From Rhizobium sp. Root1220 (lineage in GTDB: Bacteria > Pseudomonadota > Alphaproteobacteria > Rhizobiales > Rhizobiaceae): DNA of 64,000 bases. Made by a program: the position numbers and the translations under genes. Below the pieces are notes generated by a model. It made no database searches. It was not told the origin of the DNA and saw only the letters and a program-made list of their open reading frames with translations. The stretch spans positions 6,450 through 70,449 of the forward strand of contig NZ_LMDG01000001.1 in the NCBI RefSeq assembly GCF_001426265.1, in the 5' to 3' direction. Positions 11,496-20,599 of this stretch are shown here, piece after piece (positions within the stretch are counted from its first letter, which is position 1; each line of letters opens with the position of its first letter).

Positions 11496-12635
11496 ATGTT
11501 TACTTCCTACGCACAAAATTTCGAGGACGTCATCCTTTGGCGCGCCTTAAAGCATATTGAGAACGGCTTCTATATTGATGTCGGCGCCCAGGATCCCGTT
11601 GTCGAATCCGTCAGCCGGGCATTCTATGAAAATGGCTGGCGCGGCATTCACGCAGAAGCTACGACTTATTATGCTGAGAAAGTGCGCCAGGATCGGCCTG
11701 ACGAAACGGTCGTCCAGGCAGCGATCGGTGATGGCGATGGCCATATCCGCTTCTTTGAAATACCGCAAACAGGCCTCAGCACCAGCGACCATGCCATTGC
11801 CATGAAACATCAAGCAGTTGGGCACGTGGTGACGGAGACCAACGTTCCGCTCATGCCCCTCTCAACGCTGCTAAACCAAGCTGGCCTTAGAGAGATCCAT
11901 TGGCTCAAGATCGATGTTGAGGGCATGGAGGCATCTGTAATCCAAAGTTGGACGCCGTCCGAAGCAAGACCTTGGGTGGTCGTGGTAGAGAGCACTGCGC
12001 CCAACTCACAGGAAGAGGTCTTCGAGACATGGGAACCCACTTTGCTGGGGAAGGGCTACCGATTTGTCTATTTTGATGGATTGAGCCGATTCTACGTTAG
12101 CGATAAGCACCCAGAGCTTGTTCATTTTTTTGGTGCTGGCCCAAATGTCTTCGATGCCTTCGTTCTTGCGGAACGGACGCCGTATACGGCCCTTGTGCGG
12201 TCGCTCTCCATCAGTCGCATTAACGAAGAGAAAGCAGCCAGAAAACTCCTGGAAGCAAGTGAAGCGGCAATGCTGGATCAACTGCATCAGTTAGGACATC
12301 AACTACATCGTATGGAAAGAAGCTTGTCGTGGCGTCTAACCCGACCGCTTCGAGAGATGAATTTGTGGGTGGCTTCCACCAAAGCTTTTCCACGAAAACT
12401 CGTCCGAAGCTTGGCTGAGCGGGCAGTTGAGACGATTTCAAGAAATCACAAACTCAAGAGTCTGGCACTCCTCGTCTTGAACTATTTGCCGGGAATGAGG
12501 GCAAGAATAGAAATCTTCGCGGCATCACGCGGGTACGGAAGCGCTTCCGGCCCAGAGGGGGAAAACGAGAAAGGGTGGCAAATTAGCGCGCCCAAAGGTG
12601 CGACCGCGCGTTGGGCGAAACTGCTTGATCCCTAG
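11496..12635 (+). CDS. FkbM family methyltransferase
   Basis: A 379-aa protein. The N-terminal FkbM domain begins with YAQNFEDVILWRAL, a frequent opening in polysaccharide-locus FkbM proteins, then GFYIDVGAQDP (SAM motif I). It has HAEA (motif II) and HWLKIDVEGMEASVI, the FkbM signature. From about residue 240 a helical tail follows with LHRMERSLSWRLTRPLREM, a motif common in glycan-locus proteins. It probably O-methylates a sugar of the surface polysaccharide. The frame is open from 11454, but ATG 11496 gives the family N-terminus. The 250 bp upstream holds no gene I can support. Confidence 0.85.
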   Translation: MFTSYAQNFEDVILWRALKHIENGFYIDVGAQDPVVESVSRAFYENGWRGIHAEATTYYAEKVRQDRPDETVVQAAIGDGDGHIRFFEIPQTGLSTSDHAIAMKHQAVGHVVTETNVPLMPLSTLLNQAGLREIHWLKIDVEGMEASVIQSWTPSEARPWVVVVESTAPNSQEEVFETWEPTLLGKGYRFVYFDGLSRFYVSDKHPELVHFFGAGPNVFDAFVLAERTPYTALVRSLSISRINEEKAARKLLEASEAAMLDQLHQLGHQLHRMERSLSWRLTRPLREMNLWVASTKAFPRKLVRSLAERAVETISRNHKLKSLALLVLNYLPGMRARIEIFAASRGYGSASGPEGENEKGWQISAPKGATARWAKLLDP

Positions 12636-12661
12636 AATTCACAAACGAAAGAAGAGAATAC

Positions 12662-15565
12662 ATGCGACTATGGGTAGACGGTCAATGTTTCCAGACCCCA
12701 AGCAAGTTTCGAGGGATCGGACGTTACGTCCAGGAATTGCTCATTGGGATTATTGAGAACTTCGCAGACGTGGAAGTTCTGGTTTCTTTTAACGCAGCTT
12801 TGCCGAATGAAGCTTTATCAGCGCGGGATTACATAGCTAAATGGGTTAAGCCGGCCAACATCTACATGTGGAACGGACTCGCGGAAGGCGGCGAGGCAAT
12901 TCGCGGCCTTACTGACAGCCGACGCCTGAGTGAAATTGCCTTGGCCTACCACGTCGCTTGCCTCCAGCCCGACATTGCGCTCTCAGCTAGTCCCTTTGAA
13001 GGCGACACGAATAAGGCCGTTCCGCTTGCTCCCAACGATATCTCTGAAATTCCAGTAGCATCTATATTCTATGATGCAATCCCATATCGTTACCCTAAAA
13101 AGTACTTACGCTCCGCGAGAGCTCGCGCATTTTACAATCGTAGGCTGCTTCAGTACTCCAAATACGATTTAAACTTGTGCATTTCAGAGTTCTCTCGATC
13201 CGAGTGCGTAAAACTATCTTGCAACCCCCGATCGGTAAACATCCTAGCTGGCGTCTCCAAAAGCTTTGCGAAGGCACTCGAAAACGACCGAGAAGAAATC
13301 AGCTCCGCCCGCAAACGGTCTGTCCTTTACGTCGGTGGGTTAGACTGGCGAAAGAATGTGCCCTCCGCAATTGTCGCATTCGCGCAACTTCCCAACGAGC
13401 TCCGTGAGAAATTCAGCTTTATTTTAGCAGGAGATAGCCCAAGCTCGGCCCAAATGGAACTTAAAGCAAAATGGAAGAAGCTGGGCTTGCCCGAGGAAGA
13501 CCTAGTCACCGTTGGCCATGTGTCGGATAGGGACCTAGTTTCGCTTTATGAAAGCGCGGATCTGGTGATACAACCCTCATTGTCTGAGGGTTTCGGTCTG
13601 ACAGCCCTTGAGGCCATAACATGTGGCGTGCCCGTTATCGCGTCAAATGCTGGAGCACTGCCAGAAATCGTCGAGGACAAGGACTTCCTTTTCGATCCTA
13701 TGGACATCAAAGACATCTCAAGAGCGATGGTACACGCTCTTAGCAATCCCGAAGAGGCAAAAAAGTCAGCTGAGCGCCATCGAACTAGAGCATCGGAATT
13801 TAGTTGGTCAAAATCGGCAATGATTGCTGTTGACGCACTGAGAAATGCAACACGCAGTGCGCCGTTGATCACTACCTCGGATAGAACAGCCGAGATCACA
13901 AGGTCTGTCTTGCAAAGTGTCAGAACCTTGTCCCTTCCGAAAGATCTAATAGCGGAAGCTCTTGCGCGCTCCGAGACGGTCGTGGAGACGGAACCTCGGC
14001 TGATTATCGACGCCACGGCCACATATAACGTGGACCACAAAACGGGAATTCAGCGTGTTGTCAAAAATATCTGTGCCAACATTGGTAGAGAAAAAAATAT
14101 CGTTGGAGACGGTACGGAGTGTTTGATTGCGTCGTGCGATCCAAAGATCGGTTGGTTTCCTGTTGATCGTACACTGGAGAAAAAGACATCTGAGGTTTTC
14201 AGATCTGATGTACCGTTGGAGTTTTCTTCGAGTGATCGCATTTTGATGCTCGACAGTTCCTGGGATATCCATCAATCCGAGTATAAAAGGTTAAGATCCG
14301 CTCGATTGAGAGGAGCAGCTATTATCTCGTGCCTCTACGACACCGTCCCACTCATGTATCCCGCCATGTGCCATGCGGGAATGCCACCCTTCTTTTCGGC
14401 GTGGTTCCAGAAGGCACTACAATATTCGACAGCATTTGTGTGTATATCAAAAGCAGTCGCAGATGAGTTGATTGCTATCTTACACGCAATCCAATTTCCT
14501 AGAGAGCTAAGGGTCGGATATTGGCATCTTGGTGCCGATTTTGCAGAGCCAGCATCAGGCACAACAGCCACTCCAAGTGGCACAAACCTTACGCCGACCT
14601 TTCTTATGGTTGGCACGTTGGAGCCTCGCAAGGGACACCAGGTAGCTTTGGATGCGTTTGATAGTTTGTGGAATGCCGGTCTAGACGTCAAATTGGGTAT
14701 CGTCGGAAGGCCTGGATGGGGCGTGGACAATATTGTTAAGCGCATCCAAAATCATACCGAATACGGAAACCGCCTGCTTTGGTTCAATGGCATTTCCGAT
14801 GAGGAACTCCAGGAAACCTATGCGAGTAGCGATGCATTGATAGCAGCCTCCTATGCAGAAGGTTTTGGACTTCCCATCGTCGAAGCACAGCATTTTGGGA
14901 AATCGGTAATTGCGAGTGATATTCCAGTCTTCCGCGAGGTCACAGAACGTGGCCAAAACTGCAGCTTTTTTACCGTCGGTTCGCCTGAGTCACTTGCCAA
15001 TGCGATCCGTTCTTTCCTTGATGTAGGCGCGAAGCGGACCAATACTTCACAAGGTAGTTGGATCAGTTGGAAGGAGAGCGCCGAAGAGCTTCAGAGGACG
15101 GTGCTGTCAGAGAATTGGTATCAAGTATATCGGCCGAAGTCTGAAAGGGCCTATGTCCCAATAAGCGATATCGGCGAGACAAAAATGAAGGCAGCCCTCT
15201 CTCCGAACGAAGCTCGGTGCAAAATCGAACTCATTGAGGGACCAATCACCACCGATGACGGCCACCTCCTGAAGTATGTAGTAAGGATTACAAATCTCTC
15301 CGGTACGCTATGGTCCAGCGTGGGCGAGCGTGGTGGCGCATTTGCGATCATGGCAGGCTATCGGATAGTAACAGGCAGCGATCAAATCATAGTGTCCGAG
15401 AGCCCCCACCTCTCTATGCCCTTTGTACTTCCGCCTGGAAGCAGTCTGTACCTATCAATCCCAATCCCGGCTGACTTCACAAGGAAGAATGGCAAATTTG
15501 CAGATATTGGTCTGTTTCAGAAATCAGTGGGTTGGTTAGGCGGCGAGTTGCGAGTTCCGCTGTGA
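12662..15565 (+). CDS. Tandem two-domain GT4 glycosyltransferase
   Basis: A 967-aa cytoplasmic glycosyltransferase with two complete GT-B (GT4) units. Unit one (about 1-400) opens MRLWVDGQCFQTPSKFRGIG and has the EX7E motif EGFGLTALE near residue 309. Unit two (about 435-820) opens LIIDATATYNVDHKTGIQRV and has EGFGLPIVE near 732, plus VGTLEPRKGHQ. A C-terminal beta-rich tail (about 835-967) has no family I can name, although it resembles carbohydrate-binding sandwiches. Such two-headed enzymes can add successive sugars, here possibly the D- or L-rhamnose units made upstream. AAGAAGAGA precedes the ATG. The gene is markedly AT-rich, consistent with transfer. Confidence 0.88.
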   Translation: MRLWVDGQCFQTPSKFRGIGRYVQELLIGIIENFADVEVLVSFNAALPNEALSARDYIAKWVKPANIYMWNGLAEGGEAIRGLTDSRRLSEIALAYHVACLQPDIALSASPFEGDTNKAVPLAPNDISEIPVASIFYDAIPYRYPKKYLRSARARAFYNRRLLQYSKYDLNLCISEFSRSECVKLSCNPRSVNILAGVSKSFAKALENDREEISSARKRSVLYVGGLDWRKNVPSAIVAFAQLPNELREKFSFILAGDSPSSAQMELKAKWKKLGLPEEDLVTVGHVSDRDLVSLYESADLVIQPSLSEGFGLTALEAITCGVPVIASNAGALPEIVEDKDFLFDPMDIKDISRAMVHALSNPEEAKKSAERHRTRASEFSWSKSAMIAVDALRNATRSAPLITTSDRTAEITRSVLQSVRTLSLPKDLIAEALARSETVVETEPRLIIDATATYNVDHKTGIQRVVKNICANIGREKNIVGDGTECLIASCDPKIGWFPVDRTLEKKTSEVFRSDVPLEFSSSDRILMLDSSWDIHQSEYKRLRSARLRGAAIISCLYDTVPLMYPAMCHAGMPPFFSAWFQKALQYSTAFVCISKAVADELIAILHAIQFPRELRVGYWHLGADFAEPASGTTATPSGTNLTPTFLMVGTLEPRKGHQVALDAFDSLWNAGLDVKLGIVGRPGWGVDNIVKRIQNHTEYGNRLLWFNGISDEELQETYASSDALIAASYAEGFGLPIVEAQHFGKSVIASDIPVFREVTERGQNCSFFTVGSPESLANAIRSFLDVGAKRTNTSQGSWISWKESAEELQRTVLSENWYQVYRPKSERAYVPISDIGETKMKAALSPNEARCKIELIEGPITTDDGHLLKYVVRITNLSGTLWSSVGERGGAFAIMAGYRIVTGSDQIIVSESPHLSMPFVLPPGSSLYLSIPIPADFTRKNGKFADIGLFQKSVGWLGGELRVPL

Positions 15566-15596
15566 AGCAACTAGAAAACAGGAATTCTGAATAGCC

Positions 15597-16724
15597 ATGA
15601 GAATTGGTGTAGATGCGCGCAATCTCACTACCAGCATGACTGGAATTGGGCGGTATGTTCTGGAGATGAGCCGTCACCTCGCCCAGCTGGGGCATGAGTT
15701 GTACTTCTATCTCCCACAAAGACCCTATGGCGACCCAGCGGAGTTACCCGCGGCGAAAGTGCGCGTCGCCCATGCGTCGAGCAGCATGAGGCGCATGATC
15801 TGGGCACAAGGGGAACTGCCACGCCTCGCAGCAGAGGATGACCTCGATGTATTTTGGGGGCCGGCTCATCGACTGCCTCTATTTCTCGATCCCCGTATCG
15901 CACGAGTGATAACGATACACGATATGGTGTGGCGGAACATGGCATCGACCATGCGATGGCAAACTTGGATGGCCGATCGCTTGCTGATGAAGCCGGGTGT
16001 CTTAATCGCCGATGAGATCGTCGCCGACTCTACTGCTACAGCTAGAGCACTAACCAACGAGTTTCCTGCAATCGGCAAAAAACTTAGCGTCGTTCACCCT
16101 GGTCTGACGACCATCAAGGGAATTACGACCACGGATGGTCTCACACGGCTGGGCATCGCAGATCGCTACATCCTATTTGTCGGAACTCTTGAGCCTCGCA
16201 AGAACTTGCTTCGGCTGCTAAAGGCTTATGCCTCTCTCCCAGAGTCCACACGGCGGCAATACCTGCTTGTGCTAGCCGGAGGGCAAGGTTGGAGATTGCG
16301 GGATCTGACAGGATATATACGCGATTTGCGGATCGAACCGTTTGTGCGCCTTACCGGCTATGTCAGCGACACTGACCTATCGTTTTTATACACTCACGCA
16401 CGATTTCTCGCGATGCCTTCTCTCTACGAAGGCTTCGGCTTTCCAATTATAGAAGCAAATGCAATGGGCATTCCGGTGCTAACGTCGAATTCGTCATCGA
16501 TGCCTGAGGTCGCAGGTAAGGCAGGCATCTTGATCGATCCCAACAGTGTGCAATCCATTCGCAATGGCCTGGAAGACTTAACAAGCAATGAGGACCTCTA
16601 TGCTCGTCTTGTTGAACAGGCAAGGCCAAATGCATCCCGCTTCGACTGGAAAAAAAGCGCTCAAGCACTCGAAGTCATATTTGAAAAAGCAATGCATAAG
16701 CGCCTTCAGCTTAGGTCGGAATAA
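15597..16724 (+). CDS. Glycosyltransferase family 4
   Basis: A 375-aa GT-B enzyme, probably mannosyl- or rhamnosyltransferase-like. The N-terminal half starts MRIGVDARNLTTSMTGIGRY, which resembles both halves of the preceding two-domain protein. The donor half has LFVGTLEPRKNLLRLL and the EX7E motif EGFGFPIIE, then VLTSNSSSMPEVAG. The start lies 31 bp after the two-domain gene, with AGGAA upstream, so both are probably co-transcribed. Acceptor and donor cannot be read from the sequence. Confidence 0.9.
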   Translation: MRIGVDARNLTTSMTGIGRYVLEMSRHLAQLGHELYFYLPQRPYGDPAELPAAKVRVAHASSSMRRMIWAQGELPRLAAEDDLDVFWGPAHRLPLFLDPRIARVITIHDMVWRNMASTMRWQTWMADRLLMKPGVLIADEIVADSTATARALTNEFPAIGKKLSVVHPGLTTIKGITTTDGLTRLGIADRYILFVGTLEPRKNLLRLLKAYASLPESTRRQYLLVLAGGQGWRLRDLTGYIRDLRIEPFVRLTGYVSDTDLSFLYTHARFLAMPSLYEGFGFPIIEANAMGIPVLTSNSSSMPEVAGKAGILIDPNSVQSIRNGLEDLTSNEDLYARLVEQARPNASRFDWKKSAQALEVIFEKAMHKRLQLRSE

Positions 16725-16939
16725 GGCTATCGACGCGATGCTCCGCCTCGCGCCCCAAATGGCAGCGGCGTTAAGAGACCGAGCGAAGTCATTTTTACTA
16801 GGTTTGCCTGCTCCCGAGCTGACAAACGTCCGAGCGCTCATTCAACTGCATATTGCGGTCAGTTGAACTGGCGGACATCTATTACACACTGTTTACGCTA
16901 CTAGAACGCAAATAGCTGCCAAGCGAAAGAGGAACACCG

Positions 16940-17908
16940 ATGCTAAGAAAACTTGCACTCCATATTCCACCAATAAAGAGGCTATGGGAGCACAGAAATT
17001 CTTTGCTAAGCAGGTTGAACGTTAGTGGTGAGAAAGGAAGCCCGTTTTTCAACTACGTAAGTTCATTCGATGCAATTGAAGTGATGCAGCGCCATGCAGC
17101 CAAATCACTTACGCCGTCACCGGACCATTTGACAAATTTCCTTGGAGTTAAGATTTCTCCGGATTTTTTTCCAGGGATCCTTGATGGAAGAGCAGGACAG
17201 ATTGAGGAGATTCCTATCCCCGCTAACTGGCACGCCGATATTGCAGAATGGGCCGCGGCTTTGCGCGCGGTTGATCTATCGCAAGAGAAATTCAGGATAA
17301 TTGAACTAGGGTGCGGTTGGGGCTGCTGGTTGAATAATACTGGTGTCGCTGCTCGCAACTCTGGACGTGACGTGGAGCTTATTGGTGTCGAAGGAGACGC
17401 TGGACATGTCGAGTTTGCTCACCGGGCCATGGCCGACAATGGCTTCTCCAATACGGAATATCGGATAATTCATGGGATCGCGGCGCCGGCCGATGGGAGA
17501 GCTTTGTTCCCCGCAGTCGAACGCGCAGGCGCGACGTGGGGGTCAGAGCCACTTTTGAACGCCACAGAGGCACAACGAACAGAGGCCGCGGCAACAGGCG
17601 GCTATATCGACTTGCCATCGTTCGCACTTTCCAGCATTGCCCACGGCCGGCCGGTTGACCTACTTCACATCGATATTCAGGGTGGCGAAGCGGACTTCGT
17701 GCAATCCACACTGGTCGATCTCAATTCTCTCGTGCGGTACATTTTAGTCGGCACTCACTCTCGGGAAATTGAGGGTAGGCTGATGGCCATACTACGCAAT
17801 GCGGGGTGGCAGCTGGAAATGGACAGGGCTGCCATAATAACCATTCTGGACGGCAGGCCTCAGATTTCTGTCGACGGCGTGCAAGCTTGGCGCAATCCAA
17901 GATTGTAG
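16940..17908 (+). CDS. FkbM-like SAM methyltransferase
   Basis: A 322-aa protein with IIELGCGWGCWL (SAM motif I, about residues 116-127), LIGVEGDAGHVEFA (motif II) and LLHIDIQGGEADFVQS, the FkbM-type acidic catalytic segment. The C-terminus has ILVGTHSREIEGRL, also seen in FkbM proteins. AGAGGAAC gives a good ribosome site. It lies about 215 bp after the GT4 gene; that gap holds nothing I recognise. It is the second FkbM-type enzyme of the locus and probably methylates a polysaccharide sugar. The downstream side is an IS66 remnant. Confidence 0.82.
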   Translation: MLRKLALHIPPIKRLWEHRNSLLSRLNVSGEKGSPFFNYVSSFDAIEVMQRHAAKSLTPSPDHLTNFLGVKISPDFFPGILDGRAGQIEEIPIPANWHADIAEWAAALRAVDLSQEKFRIIELGCGWGCWLNNTGVAARNSGRDVELIGVEGDAGHVEFAHRAMADNGFSNTEYRIIHGIAAPADGRALFPAVERAGATWGSEPLLNATEAQRTEAAATGGYIDLPSFALSSIAHGRPVDLLHIDIQGGEADFVQSTLVDLNSLVRYILVGTHSREIEGRLMAILRNAGWQLEMDRAAIITILDGRPQISVDGVQAWRNPRL

Positions 17909-18019
17909 TTGGAGCTATTGGCCTCTGCTCACTTCCTGAGCAGGACGGCATGTATTTGTGACGGCTCGAAGATGGTCGAGTCGTCCTATCGCTTCAAAGT
18001 AAGCCGGGTGCCGCTCACG
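17909..18019. other. Gap between methyltransferase and IS66 remnant
   Basis: No gene seen. The sequence may include further eroded IS66 DNA, but I cannot align it confidently. Confidence 0.3.
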
Positions 18020-18394
18020 CCAGGGCGGAATTCCCGACGCGGGCACGATGCTCCGTCAGCAAGCTAGGCATGTAGGAGATCAACGGTGCTGATCGTTTCT
18101 GCCTTCCAGCCAGGCGGGCTTATGGGGAGAGACCACGCAACTCAGCTTCGATGCGATAGAGTTCACTGATCCGCTTCACGCCGTCTTCAGCAACCAGCGC
18201 TGAGCCAGTGCGGGTGATCTCGACAAGCTTACGCCGCGCATCGCCTTCAATCTATAGCGCTCCGGCACGTCACCTACCATCACGCCGGGTCGCAAGCTCT
18301 CTGAAACGAGCTGCCCTTTCACATTATCCGGCCATTCCCGAGGAACCTCACGCCCAGACTTCCTGGTCGTGAAAATCTCCAATGTACTCGCCAT
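18020..18394 (-). mobile_element. Internally deleted IS66-family element
   Basis: The minus strand starts MASTLEIFTTRKSGRE (ATG at 18394) and continues with REWPDNVKGQLVSESLRPG, the pattern of the IS66 TnpA accessory protein. At about 18241-18247 this joins directly to RRKLVEITRTGS, then VKRISELYRIEAELRGLSP, ARLAGRQKRSAPL and HRARVGNSALA, which match the C-terminal part of the IS66 TnpC transposase. TnpB and most of TnpC are gone, and a stop interrupts the TnpC part after RGLSP. It is inert. It sits at the distal end of the GtrA operon, at the meeting point of the two convergent halves of the locus. Confidence 0.75.
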
Positions 18395-18607
18395 GGAGAA
18401 GTTCTCCTTCGTTTGTCCAGGGAAAGAGGCAATCACAGGCGGTGCGGCGATGACAACGGGGCAAAACATCGGTCACGCTCCAAAGCTGCGCGCATGGAAC
18501 ACTTTTCCGAGTAGAGACTGCTAAGGTACTGGCAACGAAACAAGCAGCCGCTGGGTCCCAACTCGTGGAGAACTCTGCACAAATCTCTGCCGCAGCAAAA
18601 TGCCGGC
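18395..18607. other. Short gap downstream of gtrA-like gene
   Basis: Nothing convincing. A terminator for the minus-strand operon would be expected here but I see no clear hairpin with a T-run; the IS insertion may have removed it. Confidence 0.3.
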
Positions 18608-18982
18608 TCATTGCGAATTAGAGAATACAAAGTGCTTATTCAAAAGATAAGATAACGCAATATATATGGCTCCAGCGGGGAGCTGAGCGAAACCTTTATT
18701 GACGTGGAAAACGTCGATAAGCGCAATCAATACTACAAGGTTTGCTGCATACGCCAAAAAGAATACCAAGGCGAATTTGAATGGCTCGGAAATATTCCTC
18801 GACTCTGTCTTAAAGGTAAACCATTTGTTTAGAACAAACGATACGACAATACCAAATCCATAACCAATAAAGTTGCTTGCAACTGCATCGATCGAAAGAA
18901 GATACATACACGCAAATATGACAGCATATCCTAAGAGCGAATTGATCACGCCCACACATATGTATCGAAGAAATTGATTCAT
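18608..18982 (-). CDS. GtrA-family membrane protein (flippase)
   Basis: A 124-aa protein with four predicted membrane segments: about residues 5-25 (YICVGVINSLLGYAVIFAC), 32-52, 70-92 and 97-115. FIGYGFGIVVSFVLNKWFTF is the GtrA signature. The family is thought to flip bactoprenol-linked sugars across the inner membrane. The frame is open further upstream, but ATG 18982 fits the family and overlaps the stop of the preceding methyltransferase gene as ATGA. Last gene of the minus-strand operon that also encodes a GtrB-like transferase. Confidence 0.88.
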   Translation of the reverse strand: MNQFLRYICVGVINSLLGYAVIFACMYLLSIDAVASNFIGYGFGIVVSFVLNKWFTFKTESRNISEPFKFALVFFLAYAANLVVLIALIDVFHVNKGFAQLPAGAIYIALSYLLNKHFVFSNSQ

Positions 18983-19659
18983 TTTGCGTGCCGCACCACA
19001 CTGCAGTATTGCCCCCCGAGAGGTAGCCACCCAAGGTGGTCTTCTAACCTGACGAGCGAGGAAAGCCTTGGCGGAACGAACAGGCAAAATGACCGGTCGG
19101 TAACCGTCATATTAACTTGGCTGAATCGCTTCGCCAGTTCCGAAGGGCGGAGAAGAACCGCATCAGCATCGAATGGGCACGTATTGACGATTGAGCGCGT
19201 GATCGGATTGTATGGGTTGTGCTCGAAGACTGTCATCGTTCCGGAACGCACTAGTCTGTTGCTTAGCAATTGGCAGACAGCTGGACGCTCGACGGGTGCA
19301 ATATGGTGGAATACGCCGGCAACGAAGATCAGATCGAACTGCCCGATTTCCAGTCCGGGACTTTCCAACGCAAAAGTGGCAGTCTTGTTTTCTGCCGCCG
19401 CCAGCTCCAAACCAGCGGCCGAGATATCGGTCCCAAATACTTCTGCTCCAGGAAACATCGACTCTAGAAACGGAATATTTCTGCCAATTCCGCAGCCGTA
19501 CTCGAGTATTCTTTTAACTTGATGCTTAACCTTCCTACGCGCCAACCTGACTTTGTATTCGGCAAAATAGTTCTCATTACTCGTAAAGAAGCCCGTACTA
19601 TCTCGGAGAAGATCGTTGTAGTTATCGGTGTATTTGTCAAAATCGACTTTTTCACTCAT
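18979..19659 (-). CDS. Class I SAM methyltransferase of Gtr-like operon
   Basis: A 226-aa protein with RILEYGCGIGRNIPFLE (SAM motif I, near residues 50-66), VFGTDISAAGLELA (motif II) and LIFVAGVFHHIAP. The tail FVPPRLSSLVRLEDHLGWLPLGGQY resembles methyltransferases encoded beside GtrB-like genes in polysaccharide loci. GAGGAG upstream supports ATG 19659, which overlaps the GtrB-like stop by 8 bp. It may methylate the lipid-linked or nucleotide sugar before transfer; the substrate is inferred from context only. Confidence 0.8.
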   Translation of the reverse strand: MSEKVDFDKYTDNYNDLLRDSTGFFTSNENYFAEYKVRLARRKVKHQVKRILEYGCGIGRNIPFLESMFPGAEVFGTDISAAGLELAAAENKTATFALESPGLEIGQFDLIFVAGVFHHIAPVERPAVCQLLSNRLVRSGTMTVFEHNPYNPITRSIVNTCPFDADAVLLRPSELAKRFSQVNMTVTDRSFCLFVPPRLSSLVRLEDHLGWLPLGGQYCSVVRHAK

Positions 19660-20599
19660 GCGACGATATCTCCTCATCAATAATGTATTTCGGCCTAGCC
19701 TTTACTTCATTATATATGCCGCCGATGTATAGCCCGATCACACCTAGAACTGTCAGCTGAACTGCGCTGAACAGCAGCAGTAGCGTTACCATGCTCGTCC
19801 ACCCACTCGGTAACGAGCGGTCTATGAAGAAATTGACTATGGCGGTGCACATCAACACCAGGGCAACAATGCCAAACGCTGCACCCACAACAATTCCAGT
19901 TTGCAGAGGCTTGGTACTAGACGAAAGGATCCCACTCGAGGCTAAGCGAACCATTTGTGAGATCGAGTATTTCGATTGGCCGGAGGCTCTCGGTGCCGCA
20001 GTGAACTCAACGCCTACCTGGCGGTAGCCCATCCAGGTAAAGAGTCCTCGCAAGAACATGTTGCGTTCTGGAAATTCTGCCACCAGCGTGGTAGCGACTC
20101 GTTGGGAGATCAACCTGAAGTCGGCCGAATTGGGATTGATCGGCACGTCAGAAATTCGATTCAGAGTGTCGTAAAACAGATTCCCCAGGAATTTTCGACC
20201 TGCCCCGATATCGAGCGTATCTTTGCGGACGGTGAAAACGACGTCGGCGCCCTCGCTGAAGTGCTGCACGAGCTCTGGAATCAACTCCGGCGGGTGCTGC
20301 AAATCACTATCCATCATAATCACGGCGTCAGCGTTGACGGAATGCTCGATTCCCGCGAGAAGCGACATCTGGTGGCCAAAACGGGCGCTTAATGCAAGGA
20401 CTACCACTGCACTATCTCGCGAGGCAATCTCTCTCAGAATCTCAAGCGTATTGTCCGTACATCTATCGACTACATAGACCACCTTGAAATCTAGTTCAGG
20501 ACATTTTTTAAGGACACCACTTAGCCGGCCGTGAAACTGTTCGATGACATCAGCTTCGTTAAACACAGGACAAACCACGTTGAGCTTGATCGGGGACAT
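19652..20599 (-). CDS. GtrB-like polyprenyl-phosphate glycosyltransferase
   Basis: A 315-aa GT2 enzyme. The N-terminal GT-A domain has LNVVCPVFNEADVIEQF, VYVVDRCTDNTLEIL and the metal-binding MMDSDLQHPPELIPE. Two C-terminal membrane segments (about 228-252 and 264-288) are typical of GtrB/DPM1-type enzymes that charge undecaprenyl phosphate with one sugar. The start codon overlaps the stop of the upstream reductase as TAATG. With GtrA and the 720-aa membrane protein it completes a three-part Gtr set. Confidence 0.9.
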   Translation of the reverse strand: MSPIKLNVVCPVFNEADVIEQFHGRLSGVLKKCPELDFKVVYVVDRCTDNTLEILREIASRDSAVVVLALSARFGHQMSLLAGIEHSVNADAVIMMDSDLQHPPELIPELVQHFSEGADVVFTVRKDTLDIGAGRKFLGNLFYDTLNRISDVPINPNSADFRLISQRVATTLVAEFPERNMFLRGLFTWMGYRQVGVEFTAAPRASGQSKYSISQMVRLASSGILSSSTKPLQTGIVVGAAFGIVALVLMCTAIVNFFIDRSLPSGWTSMVTLLLLFSAVQLTVLGVIGLYIGGIYNEVKARPKYIIDEEISSHE

